Shown here: positions 27,591-37,145 of the stretch, piece after piece
Numbering within the stretch: position 1 is the stretch's first letter
Layout: each line of letters begins with the position of its first letter
Source: Acidiferrum sp963764675
GTDB taxonomy: Bacteria > Acidobacteriota > Terriglobia > Acidiferrales > UBA7541
Assembly: GCA_963764675.1 (NCBI GenBank)
Contig: CAVXTQ010000011.1
Location: forward strand, 310,001-374,000
Reading direction: 5' to 3'
Length of the DNA: 64,000 nt
Made by a program: the position numbers and the translations under genes
The notes under the pieces: generated by a model
What the model was told of the DNA's origin: nothing
Seen by the model: the letters and a program-made list of their open reading frames with translations, nothing else
The model's database searches: none

Positions 27591-29367
27591 GTGAAGCCAC
27601 CCAATCCTGCGGCTCAGCACACGACTCCTCTGCCACCTACGACGGCGCGACCGGCCGGCTCGCGCTGGACATGGGCGTTCCTGATCGACATTGCCGTTTT
27701 TCTTTTTGTGTTCGCGGCGATTTACGGCGTTTACGCTATCGGCCGGACATGGCTGGGTCCGGTGGCGCCACACGCGACGATTTCGCAAAACCCGCGCGAT
27801 CTTCCGCTCTACGCGTTGTATTCCCTCATCCGCATCATCGTGGCGTATGCGCTGAGCCTGGTCTTCGCGCTGGCGTATGGCTACACCGCGGCGAGTTCGC
27901 GCCGCGCGGAAGTGGTTTTGGTCCCGCTGCTCGACATTTTGCAATCGATCCCGGTGCTGAGTTTCTTGCCCGGGGTGATGCTCGCGATGGTCGCGATATT
28001 CCCGCACCAGCAGTTGGGCGTCGAACTCGGCTCGATCTTGCTGATCTTTACCGGTCAGGTCTGGAATATCGCGTTCAGTTTTTATTCTTCGCTCAAAACG
28101 GAGCCACGCGAGCTAAAAGAGGCCGCGCGCATTTATCGCTTCGGCCACTGGCAGAGATTCGTCCAGCTAGATTTGCCGTTCTCCACGATCGGACTGGTGT
28201 GGAATTCCATGATGTCGGTCGCCGGCGGCTGGTTCTTTTTGATGGCTTGCGAAATGTTCGTGCTCGGCGACCGCGACTTCCGGCTGCCCGGGACTCGGCT
28301 CCTTTTTGCAGACGGCCGCGGGCAACGGCGACACCCGCGCGGTTCTGTGGGGCTTGGCGGCGATGGTCGCCGTAATTGTGTTGCTCGATCAATTGGTATG
28401 GCGGCCGGTGATTGTTTGGGCGGACAAATTCAAGTTCGAACAAGTGGAGAGCACAAGCGCCACGCCGAATACGCTGCTCCGCCTGATCGGCCGCGCGTCG
28501 TTCGTAATTCGAGCGTACCGCTTCGTGGTGCACCCTATCGCGGACTGGCTGACGCTGACGTTCGCGATCGGCGCGCGCCGCGCGGCTGCGACGTTTTCCG
28601 CTCCGAAACAGGATCGCACGCGCCGGTGGCTGCTCGGCGTTTTGGCCGGCGTCATTCTTGTGGGCCTGGGATTTGCCGTGTTTCACGCAGTCCGGGAACT
28701 GTCCGATCTTCACCGCGAGGACTATTTCGCGCTCTTGCGCAGCGCGGCGTTCACATTTGTGCGCGTTAACGCTGCGCTTCTGATCGGCGCGCTGTGGACC
28801 ATTCCTGTGGGAGTCGCAATCGGCTCGAATCCGCGCTTGTCTCGCGTCGCGCAGCCGCTGGCACAGTTGGCTGCGTCGATTCCGGCGACCGCGTTGTTTC
28901 CGGTGATTTTGCTTTTCCTGATTCGGTTGCGCGGCGGCTTGGAAATTGCCGCGATGCTGCTGATGCTGCTCGGCACGCAGTGGTACATCTTGTTCAATGT
29001 GATCGCCGGAGCGATGGCAATTCCCAGCGACCTGAAGGAAGCCGCGCACATATTTCGCTTCAGCAAGTGGAACCGGTGGCGTCACCTGATCTTGCCGGCG
29101 ATTTTTCCGTACCTGATCACCGGAATGGTTACGGCGTCCGGCGGCGCGTGGAACGCCAGCATCGTCGCGGAATATTTTCATTTTCAGGGAAGGATCGTTT
29201 CGGCGCCGGGGCTGGGCAGCACGATCAGCCGGGCCAGCGATTCCGGGCGATTCGATGTGTTGCTGGCGGCGACGTTGATCATGGCGACCGTGGTGGTGCT
29301 GATCAATCGATTGTTGTGGCGGAGGTTGTACCGGTTGGCTTCTTCGCGGTTCAAGTTGGAGGCGTAG
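27591..29367 (+). CDS. Fused double-domain ABC permease, NitT/TauT type, one frameshift
   Basis: Two binding-protein-dependent permease domains in one chain. The first (about residues 85-260) has the loop ELKEAARIYRFGHWQRFVQLDLP; the second (about 350-580) has DLKEAAHIFRFSKWNRWRHLILP. Both are EAA-type loops that contact the ATPase. The frame shifts near 28286-28292 in a CCCGGG run. Removing one base there gives RLPGLGSFLQTAAGNGD and a 591-aa protein. The GTG start is seven bases after the ATPase stop, so the genes are an operon. The fused form is common in this branch of NitT/TauT transporters. Substrate unknown. Confidence 0.85.
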
Positions 29368-29429
29368 TTGCGCGTGGCCGCGGGGCAAAGAAAACGGAAC
29401 GTGCTTGAAGTTGGTTTGGTTGCCGAGCT

Positions 29430-29452
29430 GGGGCACAGCGATGCTGTGCCCC
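29430..29452. repeat. REP-like palindrome, variant of 11297 copy
   Basis: GGGGCACAGC, three bases, GCTGTGCCCC. The flanks AGCT and TAC are shared with the copy at 11297-11318, and the paired change G-to-A/C-to-T in the arms keeps the stem. It lies between the convergent permease and DinB genes. Confidence 0.65.
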
Positions 29453-29471
29453 TACAAGGGACGGGATGGCG

Positions 29472-29961
29472 CTAGCTTGAGGCGGCGCGGGTTGCGGCTA
29501 GGTGAGTCAGTTCGCGGCTGAGATTGATGATTTGGCCTACGTGATGGTCGGCGTGGGCGGTGCAATCGAGCAGGATCGCAAATCGATCGTTTGCGACAGC
29601 TGCGCTCGGCGGAATAGTCCGCCGACCAATCGTCCGCGGACTGCTTGCGAATGGTATCCACAACCATCGAAACGGCGCGATCGAACTGCCGCAGGACATC
29701 CGCTTTGGCAGGGCGCTGCGTCTCCGTGAACTCCCGGTCGCGGTCACGGACGTAGCCGGTGCCCGCGATGTTCGCGCCGATGTAATAGTTCAGATTCCCG
29801 GTCAGATGCAGCACCAGGTGCCCGATGTCGTTGCCGTAGGCGAAGGGATTTCGCCAGAATTGCTCTTCGGAGAGCGGATCGACCCATTTGTGCAGCTTGG
29901 CGCCCACCTTTTCAAAGTAGTTCGCCAATCCCAAATTCACGGTGTCGCAAAGGTCTGGCAT
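29472..29961 (-). CDS. DinB-superfamily protein, one frameshift
   Basis: The N-terminal part (LCDTVNLGLANYFEKVGAKL ... IGHLVLHLTGNLNYYIGANI) and a C-terminal part in another frame (AVANDRFAILLDCTAHADHH, then VGQIINLSRELTHLA) together form a DinB-like four-helix bundle with the expected metal-ligand His residues (GHLVLH; TAHADHH). Skipping one base near 29598-29612 yields a continuous 162-aa protein. In the unshifted frame the C-terminus would be a basic, low-complexity run, which supports the shifted reading. Role unknown, as for the other DinB genes here. Confidence 0.75.
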
Positions 29962-30055
29962 GGTCCGGCGCTCCTTTCCAAATCCTGCCGCACATGCAAA
30001 CGAATACGCCAGTCTTGCTGAATATCTTAGGCAGGCACAGACAAGAGTGTCTGTG

Positions 30056-31390
30056 CTACTTTGCCGCGGCGCGATCGTTCTTGTACACGACGCCTTCCTT
30101 CATCACAAAGAGGACGTGTTCGGTCTGCCGGATATTCTCCACCGGATTGCCGGGGACCGCGACCACGTCAGCCAGCTTATTCGCTTCCAACATGCCAACG
30201 CGATCGGCAATTCCCAGCAACGCCGCGTCGGACGATGTACCCGCTTTGAGGGCGTCGATCGGCTTCATGCCCAAGTCCACCATCTGGTGAAATTCTTCCG
30301 GATTGCGCCCGTGTGGATACACCGCGGCGTCGGTGCCGAGGCCAATGTTGACTCCCTTGGCCATGGCCTTTTGAAAGGTCTGTCGAATCTGGGCGATGGC
30401 CATGCGCGCTTTCAGCGCAATCGCGGGCGGCAGGTAGATTCCTTTGTCGAGTTGTTCCTGGAGTCCCTGAACGGCCATGAGCGTCGGCACCAGATACGTG
30501 CCGTGCTGCTTCATCATGTCGAGCGCTTCGTCGTCGAGAAAGGTGCCGTGCTCGATCGAATCCACGCCGGCACGAACCGCGCGTTTCGCCGCCTCAGCGC
30601 CATGACAATGCGTCGCTACTTTGCGTCGCAGCGCGTGCGCTTCGTCGACGATGGCGTTGAGCTCTTCCTGGGTGAGCTGCGGTGTGTCCACGTCGTCGGT
30701 GGGGGACAGCACACCGCCGCTGGCGCAGGTCTTGATCACGTCGGCGCCGTATTTGTGCATCAGGCGTACCGCGTAGCGGGCCTGGTCCGCACCGTTGATG
30801 ACGCCCTCGGCAGGTCCGGTCTCTTTGCCGAAGAGTCCGGCGCGGAATCCGTCGGAGTCATCGCAGTGTCCGCCGGTGGCGCCGATGGCGTGGACGGAAA
30901 CGAGCATGCGGGGACCCGGAACTTTGCCGTTGCGGATGGCGTTGCGCAGGCCAACGTCGATGTAGTCATGCGAGCCGACGTCGCGCACCGTCGTGATGCC
31001 TGCCATCAGCGTGATGCGCGCATTCACGGTGGCGTCCAGAGCTTGCTCGGCGATTGGTTTCTGTAGAGTATCCAACTCGCGCTGCTTCCAGTCGTCGGAG
31101 TACATCATCGTGACGTGCGTGTGTGCGTCAATGAAGCCCGGCAGCAGCGTAGCGTCACCTAGATCGATGACTTCGGCGCCTGTGGGAACGGACACATTCG
31201 CTCCGGCCGCGACAATTTTCCCGTCCTTGACCACGACCACGCCTGGCGTCACCAGTGCGTTGCTCTTGCCGTCGAACAGCCGCGCGGCCTTCAAGACGAT
31301 CGTTTTGCCGCCGGGCTGTTGAGCCCGGCCGACACCGGGAAGCAGCATCCCGGCGCTAAAGAGCAGCAGACCAAAGAACTTGCGCGTCAT
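30056..31390 (-). CDS. Exported amidohydrolase, imidazolonepropionase-like
   Basis: 444 aa. A signal peptide (KFFGLLLFSAGMLLPGVGRAQ) implies export. Metal ligands typical of the amidohydrolase superfamily are all present: HxH in GFIDAHTHV, a Lys in DVIKTCASGG, His in VATHCHG and SIEHGTFL, and Asp in GLGTDAAVYPHG. The sequence is closest in style to Xaa-Pro dipeptidase or prolidase-like amidohydrolases of the imidazolonepropionase-like clade, which are widespread in soil bacteria. It probably hydrolyses a dipeptide or cyclic amide in the periplasm. It is divergent from the kinase gene with a 215-base gap. Confidence 0.9.
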   Translation of the reverse strand: MTRKFFGLLLFSAGMLLPGVGRAQQPGGKTIVLKAARLFDGKSNALVTPGVVVVKDGKIVAAGANVSVPTGAEVIDLGDATLLPGFIDAHTHVTMMYSDDWKQRELDTLQKPIAEQALDATVNARITLMAGITTVRDVGSHDYIDVGLRNAIRNGKVPGPRMLVSVHAIGATGGHCDDSDGFRAGLFGKETGPAEGVINGADQARYAVRLMHKYGADVIKTCASGGVLSPTDDVDTPQLTQEELNAIVDEAHALRRKVATHCHGAEAAKRAVRAGVDSIEHGTFLDDEALDMMKQHGTYLVPTLMAVQGLQEQLDKGIYLPPAIALKARMAIAQIRQTFQKAMAKGVNIGLGTDAAVYPHGRNPEEFHQMVDLGMKPIDALKAGTSSDAALLGIADRVGMLEANKLADVVAVPGNPVENIRQTEHVLFVMKEGVVYKNDRAAAK

Positions 31391-31507
31391 TTAGTTCTCC
31401 TTCAAGGAGCACAAAAGCCGGAAGGCAGACAATAGCCCGGTCGTAGGAAAAGTCAAGCTGGCGGCGGCCGATGCTTCCTATATCGCTGTGATCGTTTCAT
31501 CTAAACC

Positions 31508-31570
31508 CCGCCCTCTGAAGAGGGCGGCTACAAGGCCTAAAAGCACGCGCCTCAGAAGGCGGCCGCTACA
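31508..31570. repeat. Two REP-like elements in tandem
   Basis: CCGCCCTCT (31508-31516), GA, AGAGGGCGG (31519-31527) form a perfect 9-base stem followed by CTACA. A weaker relative, with CGCCT/AGGCG arms, occupies about 31546-31570 and also ends in CTACA. Both sit just upstream of the -10 of the kinase gene. Confidence 0.6.
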
Positions 31571-31571
31571 C

Positions 31572-31577
31572 TATAAT
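31572..31577 (+). promoter_or_regulatory. Candidate -10 for kinase operon
   Basis: Perfect TATAAT 28 bases before the ATG at 31606. No good -35 is visible, because the expected position falls in the second REP-like element, so activation by another factor is possible. Confidence 0.4.
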
Positions 31578-31605
31578 CGTCGCACTTGAACTGACGGCAG
31601 GTGCC

Positions 31606-34353
31606 ATGGCTCACGGGCGCATTCGTTTTTGGGTTTTGGTCCTCGCCGCTTCCAGTGTGATTGGCTACGTCGTACTTTCCTACCTTTCCCTTTTCGGTGT
31701 TCGTGATCCCGGACTCGGCGTCGATGACGATCGAGGCTACGTGGTGATTGATGATGTCGATCGAGATGGCGCCGCTGCAGCCGCGGGTCTCGCCGCAGGC
31801 GACCGCGTACTCTCGGCAAATGGGCAGCGGGTCGCCAACCTCGCCGACTGGCTCGCATTACGCACGAACTTCGTCGCGGATCAGGCTGTTCCCATAAGCG
31901 TCGAGCGAAATGGCCGCCAGATCGACCTCGCGATGACTCTTCATGGGACCGAATGGAGCTTGTTGTCTGCAACCAGCCGGGCCACGGCGGTGATTTTCCT
32001 ATCCAGCAAACTCATTACCCTGGTCATCGGACTCTTGATTATTTTCAGCCGGCCGCGTGATTTTGTCGGTGTACTCGGCGGCTGGTTTCTCGTCACCATG
32101 GGAACCGTCTTCGTATCATCGGCCTACGGATTCGCGGCTGCTTTGCGGTCGCTTCCTTTTTTCATCCTTTGGCCCGTCATGCTGGTGCACGTGAGCGCTG
32201 CGATCCGGACTCCTTTGCTTTTCACGTTTTTTGCGCTATTCCCGCGCAAACTGTTCCGCAACGGGTGGATCTGGACGCTGGTGTTAGCGGAGCCCGCGAT
32301 TATTACGGTGTATGCGCTGTACCTGCTTGCACGCACGGTCTACGATCCCGGCCACGTGACAGGCCTCGTGCGGCCTTGGGTGATCTTGGGATTTGGCCTG
32401 CAAAGCGTCGTCTATCTGCTCGCCGGTATGGTGGTTCTGGTAGTGAACTACTGGCGCTTGGAGAGCGTGACCGAGCGCCGGAAATTGCGGGTTCTCGCGG
32501 TCGGATCCCTGATCGGCCTGGCATCTTACCTGCCGCGGGTCCTGGTGACTTCTCTGTTCGAGTTCAGCTCGTCCGCCAGTGACGTCTTGGACTCGGCGAT
32601 TTTCGACCTGGTTACGACGGCTGGATATCTGATATTTCCGCTCTCGTTCGCGTACTGCATTCTGCGGCACCGGCTCTTCGACATACGGATCATCATCCGG
32701 CGTGGGTTGCAGTATGCGTTCGCGCGCAGATTTCTGCTGGCGATTCCGCCGCTTGCCGCAGGTCTGTTGTTGCTGGACCTGGTGTTGCACGGCCGCACGC
32801 CGTTTCTCGATATTCTGAAAGCGCGTGGCTGGGGCTATGCCGGATTCGCCGGGCTGGCTTGTCTGGCCTATTTTCAGCGGCAACGCTGGATGTCTTCGCT
32901 GGATCGTCGATTCTTTCGCGACCGCTACGATGGGCAAAAGTTGCTCCACGACATAGCGGAGCAGATACGGGAAGCCACGAACATCCAGCAGGTGGCTCCG
33001 CACGTAGTAGAACGCATGGCGGACGCGCTGCATGCTGAGTTTTGCGCTTTGGTGGTTCGCAGGCCGGGAGACGAAGCGTACCAGGCCATGGCGACTTCGC
33101 CGGCGGGAGTGATGCAAGCGGAATTGCACTCGAACAACAAATTGATTCCGCTGGTGCGCGTGTTCGGCAAGCCTCTTCCGGTGCTGCTCGCGGAGAGCGG
33201 CTGGCTTGGGCAGCAACTGCCTCAGGAAGATAAGGACTTTCTTCACGAGGCGCGCGTCGACCTGATGGTTCCCGTCGCACTGGCGCCGGGGCAGATGGAA
33301 GCATTGTTCATGCTCGGCGCCAAACGGTCCGAAGAGCCGTACAGCACCGAGGACATTATTCTGCTGGAGACGGTTGCGAGCTCGGTGGCACTGCTGATGA
33401 ACCGCGTAGCGGCGTCGTTGACCACAGCGGCCTTCGAGGAATGCCCGCGGTGCGGAAGCTGCTACGACACGGGAACGACGCGTTGCCCCAAAGAAGGAGT
33501 TACGCTGGTTCTGACGCCGGCGCCGCGCATGCTCGCCGATCGATACCGGCTGGAAAAACGGCTCGGTCAGGGCGGCATGGGAAAAGTCTATCAGGCGACG
33601 GATACTTCTTTGGACCGCAGCGTCGCCATCAAAATGATCCGGGAGGAATTTTTCACGAGTCCGGAAGCGCTGCAAAGATTTCGCCGGGAATCACAGCTGG
33701 CTGGGGGCTTTTCTCATCCAAACTTAGTGACGGTTCACGACTTTGGCGTGGATTCGAGCCAGCACGCCTTCCTGGTGATGGAACTGCTCGAGGGCGTTAC
33801 GCTGAGGAAAGAGCTGCAGATTCATACCCGGCTGGCGCCCGCGCGCGCGCTGCAAATCCTTGAACATCTTTGCGCGGGGCTTGAAGCGGCGCACAGCCGC
33901 GGCATTGTCCATCGCGATCTCAAGCCGGAAAATGTGTTCTTGGTTCGCTCCAGCGCGCCGGAGGTGATCAAGATCACTGATTTCGGGGTGGCAAAAGCGC
34001 TTCCGCAAACTGCTAACCAGACCAGCGACACATTCACCGGAGTCCCGGTCGGCACGCTGCGCTACATGTCGCCGGAACAATTGCGGGGAGGTGACCTCAG
34101 CCGCGGGTGGGACGTTTGGGCGCTCTCGGTGATCTCCTACGAAATGCTTTGCGGAGTCCACCCATTCTTTACCTTCGATTTCGCGGCGCTGCCGGGCGCG
34201 ATTCTCGAGGGGAACTTCACGCCCGTTCCAACGCACATCCCTCAGGCGTCACCGCGCTGGGAAGCATTTTTCAGGCGGGCGCTGGCTCGCGAAGAGAAGA
34301 ATCGTCCCAATTCCGTGGGCCTTTTTTGGGCCGATCTGAAGCAGGCGCTGTGA
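31606..34353 (+). CDS. Membrane PDZ-GAF-zinc-ribbon Ser/Thr protein kinase
   Basis: 915 aa. Order of parts: a first membrane segment (about 8-30), a periplasmic PDZ-like domain (about 40-115, RDGAAAAAGLAAGDRVLSANGQ), seven or so membrane segments (about 125-430), a GAF-like domain (about 455-600), a four-Cys zinc ribbon (Cys613, 616, 619 and 627), and a complete Hanks-type kinase. Kinase motifs are GQGGMGKVY (from about 654), Lys676 (VAIK), His769-Arg-Asp771 (HRDLKPEN), DFG with Asp792, and SPEQ. The kinase is C-terminal and the sensor N-terminal, the reverse of PASTA kinases. The next gene, a redoxin, starts within a few bases of the stop. Confidence 0.9.
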   Translation: MAHGRIRFWVLVLAASSVIGYVVLSYLSLFGVRDPGLGVDDDRGYVVIDDVDRDGAAAAAGLAAGDRVLSANGQRVANLADWLALRTNFVADQAVPISVERNGRQIDLAMTLHGTEWSLLSATSRATAVIFLSSKLITLVIGLLIIFSRPRDFVGVLGGWFLVTMGTVFVSSAYGFAAALRSLPFFILWPVMLVHVSAAIRTPLLFTFFALFPRKLFRNGWIWTLVLAEPAIITVYALYLLARTVYDPGHVTGLVRPWVILGFGLQSVVYLLAGMVVLVVNYWRLESVTERRKLRVLAVGSLIGLASYLPRVLVTSLFEFSSSASDVLDSAIFDLVTTAGYLIFPLSFAYCILRHRLFDIRIIIRRGLQYAFARRFLLAIPPLAAGLLLLDLVLHGRTPFLDILKARGWGYAGFAGLACLAYFQRQRWMSSLDRRFFRDRYDGQKLLHDIAEQIREATNIQQVAPHVVERMADALHAEFCALVVRRPGDEAYQAMATSPAGVMQAELHSNNKLIPLVRVFGKPLPVLLAESGWLGQQLPQEDKDFLHEARVDLMVPVALAPGQMEALFMLGAKRSEEPYSTEDIILLETVASSVALLMNRVAASLTTAAFEECPRCGSCYDTGTTRCPKEGVTLVLTPAPRMLADRYRLEKRLGQGGMGKVYQATDTSLDRSVAIKMIREEFFTSPEALQRFRRESQLAGGFSHPNLVTVHDFGVDSSQHAFLVMELLEGVTLRKELQIHTRLAPARALQILEHLCAGLEAAHSRGIVHRDLKPENVFLVRSSAPEVIKITDFGVAKALPQTANQTSDTFTGVPVGTLRYMSPEQLRGGDLSRGWDVWALSVISYEMLCGVHPFFTFDFAALPGAILEGNFTPVPTHIPQASPRWEAFFRRALAREEKNRPNSVGLFWADLKQAL

Positions 34354-34364
34354 AAGGTGATCCC

Positions 34365-34892
34365 GTGTCCCGATCCAGTCAAGTCGATCCTACGCTGCTG
34401 AGCGCGTATACCTCGCAGACGGGGCAATCCCTGGCGTCCCTTCTCGCGGAACGTTCCGTATTCCTGGTGTTCCTGCGACACTTCGGGTGCACTTTCTGCC
34501 GCGAGGCGGTGGCCGAACTCGCTGACAAGCGCGGTGCAATCGAGGCTCAAGGCGCGCCGCTGGCTTTCGTCCACCTGGGCACGGAAGAAAAGGCGAAATG
34601 GTTTTTCACGCCCTACGGCCTGGTGGACGTTCCACGCTTCAGCGACCCCCAGGGGAACCTATACCAGGCATTCGGTTTACTGCGTGCCGAACTGAGGCAG
34701 TATCTGAATAGCGAGAGCATCCTGCGGATGATGAGCGCATGGACGCGGGGGCACTTTGCATTCTTCCCCGCCGGCGACGTGGAACGCATGCCCGGCGCCT
34801 TCCTGCTGCAGCAAGGCCAAATCCGCAAAGCTTTTCGGCACAAGCTGGTGTCCGACAGGCCGGACTATCTAGCGCTGGCGACACCAAGCTGA
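34365..34892 (+). CDS. Redoxin (AhpC/TSA-like, CxxC)
   Basis: 175 aa, thioredoxin-fold protein of the peroxiredoxin-like/SelL type. The N-terminal half has FLVFLRHFGCTFCREAVAEL, with a CxxC in the active-site position, and then a typical AhpC-TSA-like sheet (LAFVHLGTEEKAKWFF). The C-terminal half (GAFLLQQGQIRKAFRHKLVSD) fits this subfamily. A GTG at 34365 with AAGGTGA upstream is chosen; a GTG at 34350 that overlaps the kinase stop is an alternative. Either way it is translationally linked to the kinase, which suggests shared function, possibly redox control. Confidence 0.8.
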   Translation: MSRSSQVDPTLLSAYTSQTGQSLASLLAERSVFLVFLRHFGCTFCREAVAELADKRGAIEAQGAPLAFVHLGTEEKAKWFFTPYGLVDVPRFSDPQGNLYQAFGLLRAELRQYLNSESILRMMSAWTRGHFAFFPAGDVERMPGAFLLQQGQIRKAFRHKLVSDRPDYLALATPS

Positions 34893-34990
34893 CGCGCCTC
34901 GCACAAAAAATCGTTGGTCGCAATACCGTCCACAAGGGAGTACTTCGGTGCTATTGACCACCCATATCCGCAAACCGAGACTTGATCGGT

Positions 34991-35368
34991 ATGGCCCGCT
35001 ACTCAGCCTTTCTCGGGCGCAGGGTGGAGGTGCATTACCGCGCCGGCGATATCCTCTTGCCTGCTTCAGGCACGTTTGTGGCGGACTCTGGCAAATCGAT
35101 CTTCCTTGAGCAGCATTTGACGCAACATGGCCAGCAGAAGAATTTCCGTTGGGAGATTCCCTACCAATACATCGTGCGGCTGGAAGAGACCAAGGAGCCG
35201 CCGCTCGCCGATGTTAAGAGCGCTACCCCGGTCCCCGTGGGGTCGAGCCGCGCCAAGTCCGCGCCGCCGCGCGAGGATGCCGCCAAGGCTACATCGGCGG
35301 CCAGCGCCTCTGCGTCTGGCGACACCCCTGCCGTTCTCCCCGTGGCTGGACCGCCTAAGACGGCTTGA
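34991..35368 (+). CDS. Small hypothetical protein with Ala/Ser/Pro-rich tail
   Basis: 125 aa. I do not recognise a named family. Residues 1-65 form a compact, probably beta-rich domain (MARYSAFLGRRVEVHYRAGD ... WEIPYQYIVRLEE); the rest is a disordered Pro/Ala/Ser/Lys-rich tail. Start chosen at the ATG at 34991; a TTG three codons upstream is also possible and no clear ribosome-binding sequence helps. It lies 98 bases after the redoxin, so it may belong to the same transcript. Confidence 0.6.
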   Translation: MARYSAFLGRRVEVHYRAGDILLPASGTFVADSGKSIFLEQHLTQHGQQKNFRWEIPYQYIVRLEETKEPPLADVKSATPVPVGSSRAKSAPPREDAAKATSAASASASGDTPAVLPVAGPPKTA

Positions 35369-35490
35369 TCTGTTTCCCGCTCTAAGTTCGGCTACGGCTA
35401 CTCGCACGACTCGCCCGGCAGATTCAGCTACAATCGACGCCTCGTAGTGCAACTCACCAGCGAGGTTTAGCTCGCCAACAGGAGGCGTCC

Positions 35491-36387
35491 GTGGCACCCG
35501 CTGTCGACTCCAAAGCAAAAATCGGATTGATAGGCCTTGGCCTGATGGGCCGGCCCATGGGCATGAATCTGTTGAAGGCCGGGCACCCGCTGACCGTGTG
35601 GAACCGGACCGCATCGCGCGCCGAAGAACTGGTTGCTGCGGGCGCAACGCTGGCCAAGTCGCCTAAGGAGGCTGCCGCGGGGGCTGACGTGCTGCTGACT
35701 ATGGTGAGCGATCCTGCCGCGCTAGAGAGTGTGTTGTGGGGCGCGGACGGTAAGGACGGCGGCGCGCTGTTGGCACTGAAGTCTGGGAGCATCTACATCG
35801 ACTCGAGCACTGTGTCGCCCAACTTGGCGCGAAAGATTGCGGCGGCTTGCTCGGAGCGGGGAGTGCGCTTTCTGGACGCGCCTGTGACCGGCGGCGACTG
35901 GGGAGCGAAAAAGGGCGAACTGGTTTTCATGATTGGGGGCGACGCGGAAACGCTAAAAGCGGCGGAGCCTATCATCGGCGTGATGGGGAAGAAGTGGTTC
36001 CACTTGGGTCCCAACGGGGCTGGTCAGACGATCAAGCTGGCGATGAATTTGATTCTGGCACTGCAAGTGGACGCGCTCGCCGAGGCGCTGGCGCTGGTGA
36101 CGCGCGCTGGACTCAAAGGCGAAAGCCTCGTCGAGGTTATGCAGTCCAGTATGGCGCGCTCTGGCGTTCTGGATATAAAGGCGCCGAACCTGCTCAAAGG
36201 CGAATACACGCCGAGTTTTCCATTGCGGTTGATGCATAAGGATCTGGGCCTGGCTCTCGATCTTGCGAATCAACTCGGCGTGGCCCTGCCGGCGGCGGCG
36301 GCGGCGCGAGAAACCTATAGCTACGTGAAGGGTGAAGCTAAGGAAGACCTGGACTACTCCGCGGTGATGAAATTCTGGAAGCACTGA
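35491..36387 (+). CDS. 3-hydroxyisobutyrate dehydrogenase-family oxidoreductase
   Basis: 298 aa. N-terminal Rossmann motif IGLIGLGLMGRPMGMNLLKAG, substrate signature FLDAPVTGGDWGAKKGEL and the catalytic Lys region GQTIKLAMNLI are typical of the beta-hydroxyacid dehydrogenase superfamily (3-hydroxyisobutyrate dehydrogenase, tartronate semialdehyde reductase, GLYR relatives). GTG start at 35491 with AGGAGG six bases before. The reaction is NAD(P)-dependent oxidation or reduction of a small hydroxy acid or semialdehyde; the substrate is not fixed by sequence. Neighbours give no pathway context. Confidence 0.9.
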   Translation: MAPAVDSKAKIGLIGLGLMGRPMGMNLLKAGHPLTVWNRTASRAEELVAAGATLAKSPKEAAAGADVLLTMVSDPAALESVLWGADGKDGGALLALKSGSIYIDSSTVSPNLARKIAAACSERGVRFLDAPVTGGDWGAKKGELVFMIGGDAETLKAAEPIIGVMGKKWFHLGPNGAGQTIKLAMNLILALQVDALAEALALVTRAGLKGESLVEVMQSSMARSGVLDIKAPNLLKGEYTPSFPLRLMHKDLGLALDLANQLGVALPAAAAARETYSYVKGEAKEDLDYSAVMKFWKH

Positions 36388-36427
36388 CGCCCGTTACTTC
36401 GCGGGAAAAAATGCGTAGGAACAAAAT

Positions 36428-37021
36428 ATGGCGCTGCAAACCGACGCAATCGGTCTGACGACGTTGATTCTGGTGCTTGTGCCCTGGGTGGTGGTCGGCG
36501 GTCTACTGATATTTCGCAAGAAATCGCCGCAGGCCCAAGAAGCAAAGCGAGCGCCTGCGGCCACTTGGGGAATTGCTATGCAAAGTGTGAGCTTCGCGCT
36601 GGTGTGGTCTCTGCCTCGCCCGTTGTGGTGGCCCTTTCCTCCTTCTACTGCCGGAGAGATCGTGCTCGGAACAGCGGCCGTTTTCCTGGCGTACGGAAGT
36701 GCGTGGCTGTCTGTGCAGGCGGTGCGCACTCTCGGGAAGCAGTGGACGTACCGGGCGCGGGTCATCGAGGGGCACGAGCTAGTGACCGAGGGACCGTACT
36801 CGTTGGTGCGAAACCCCATCTACCTTGGAATGTTTGGCGCGATCCTGTCTACCGGGTTGGCATTTTCCCGCTGGTGGACGTTTCTAGCAGCCATCGTGAT
36901 CTTTCTGATTGGCAATCGGATTCGCATCCAGGCGGAAGAGAAACTGCTTCGCGAAACGTTTGGCGCGCAGTTCGATGAATACTCGCGCCGTGTTCCAGCA
37001 TTCTTTCCGCGCTTGTCTTGA
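36428..37021 (+). CDS. Isoprenylcysteine carboxyl methyltransferase-like membrane protein
   Basis: 197 aa, about four hydrophobic segments. The C-terminal ICMT/PEMT-type signature is LVTEGPYSLVRNPIYLG, followed by a hydrophobic helix and EEKLLRETFGAQFDEYSRRV. Such bacterial proteins bind S-adenosylmethionine and methylate unknown lipids or small molecules in the membrane. It follows the dehydrogenase by 40 bases on the same strand, so cotranscription is likely, but there is no evidence that the two act together. Confidence 0.88.
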   Translation: MALQTDAIGLTTLILVLVPWVVVGGLLIFRKKSPQAQEAKRAPAATWGIAMQSVSFALVWSLPRPLWWPFPPSTAGEIVLGTAAVFLAYGSAWLSVQAVRTLGKQWTYRARVIEGHELVTEGPYSLVRNPIYLGMFGAILSTGLAFSRWWTFLAAIVIFLIGNRIRIQAEEKLLRETFGAQFDEYSRRVPAFFPRLS

Positions 37022-37145
37022 AGCTCGACGAGGGTGGTGTCCTAGCGGCGGCGGTAGCGAAACTTGTCTATACCGAGCTTCTTCGCTCCATCCATAGTCG
37101 GGCTTGCGAGCCGGGCCTAGCGCCAGGAATCATCGCACTCTGGGA

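Noticed and set aside
26564..27604. A 346-codon minus-strand frame opposite the ABC ATPase
   Set aside because: Antisense of a clear ATPase with intact Walker motifs; typical of GC-rich DNA.
32284..33675. A long minus-strand frame within the kinase gene
   Set aside because: The plus-strand kinase has continuous domains through this stretch; the antisense protein is Arg/Gln-rich and domain-free.
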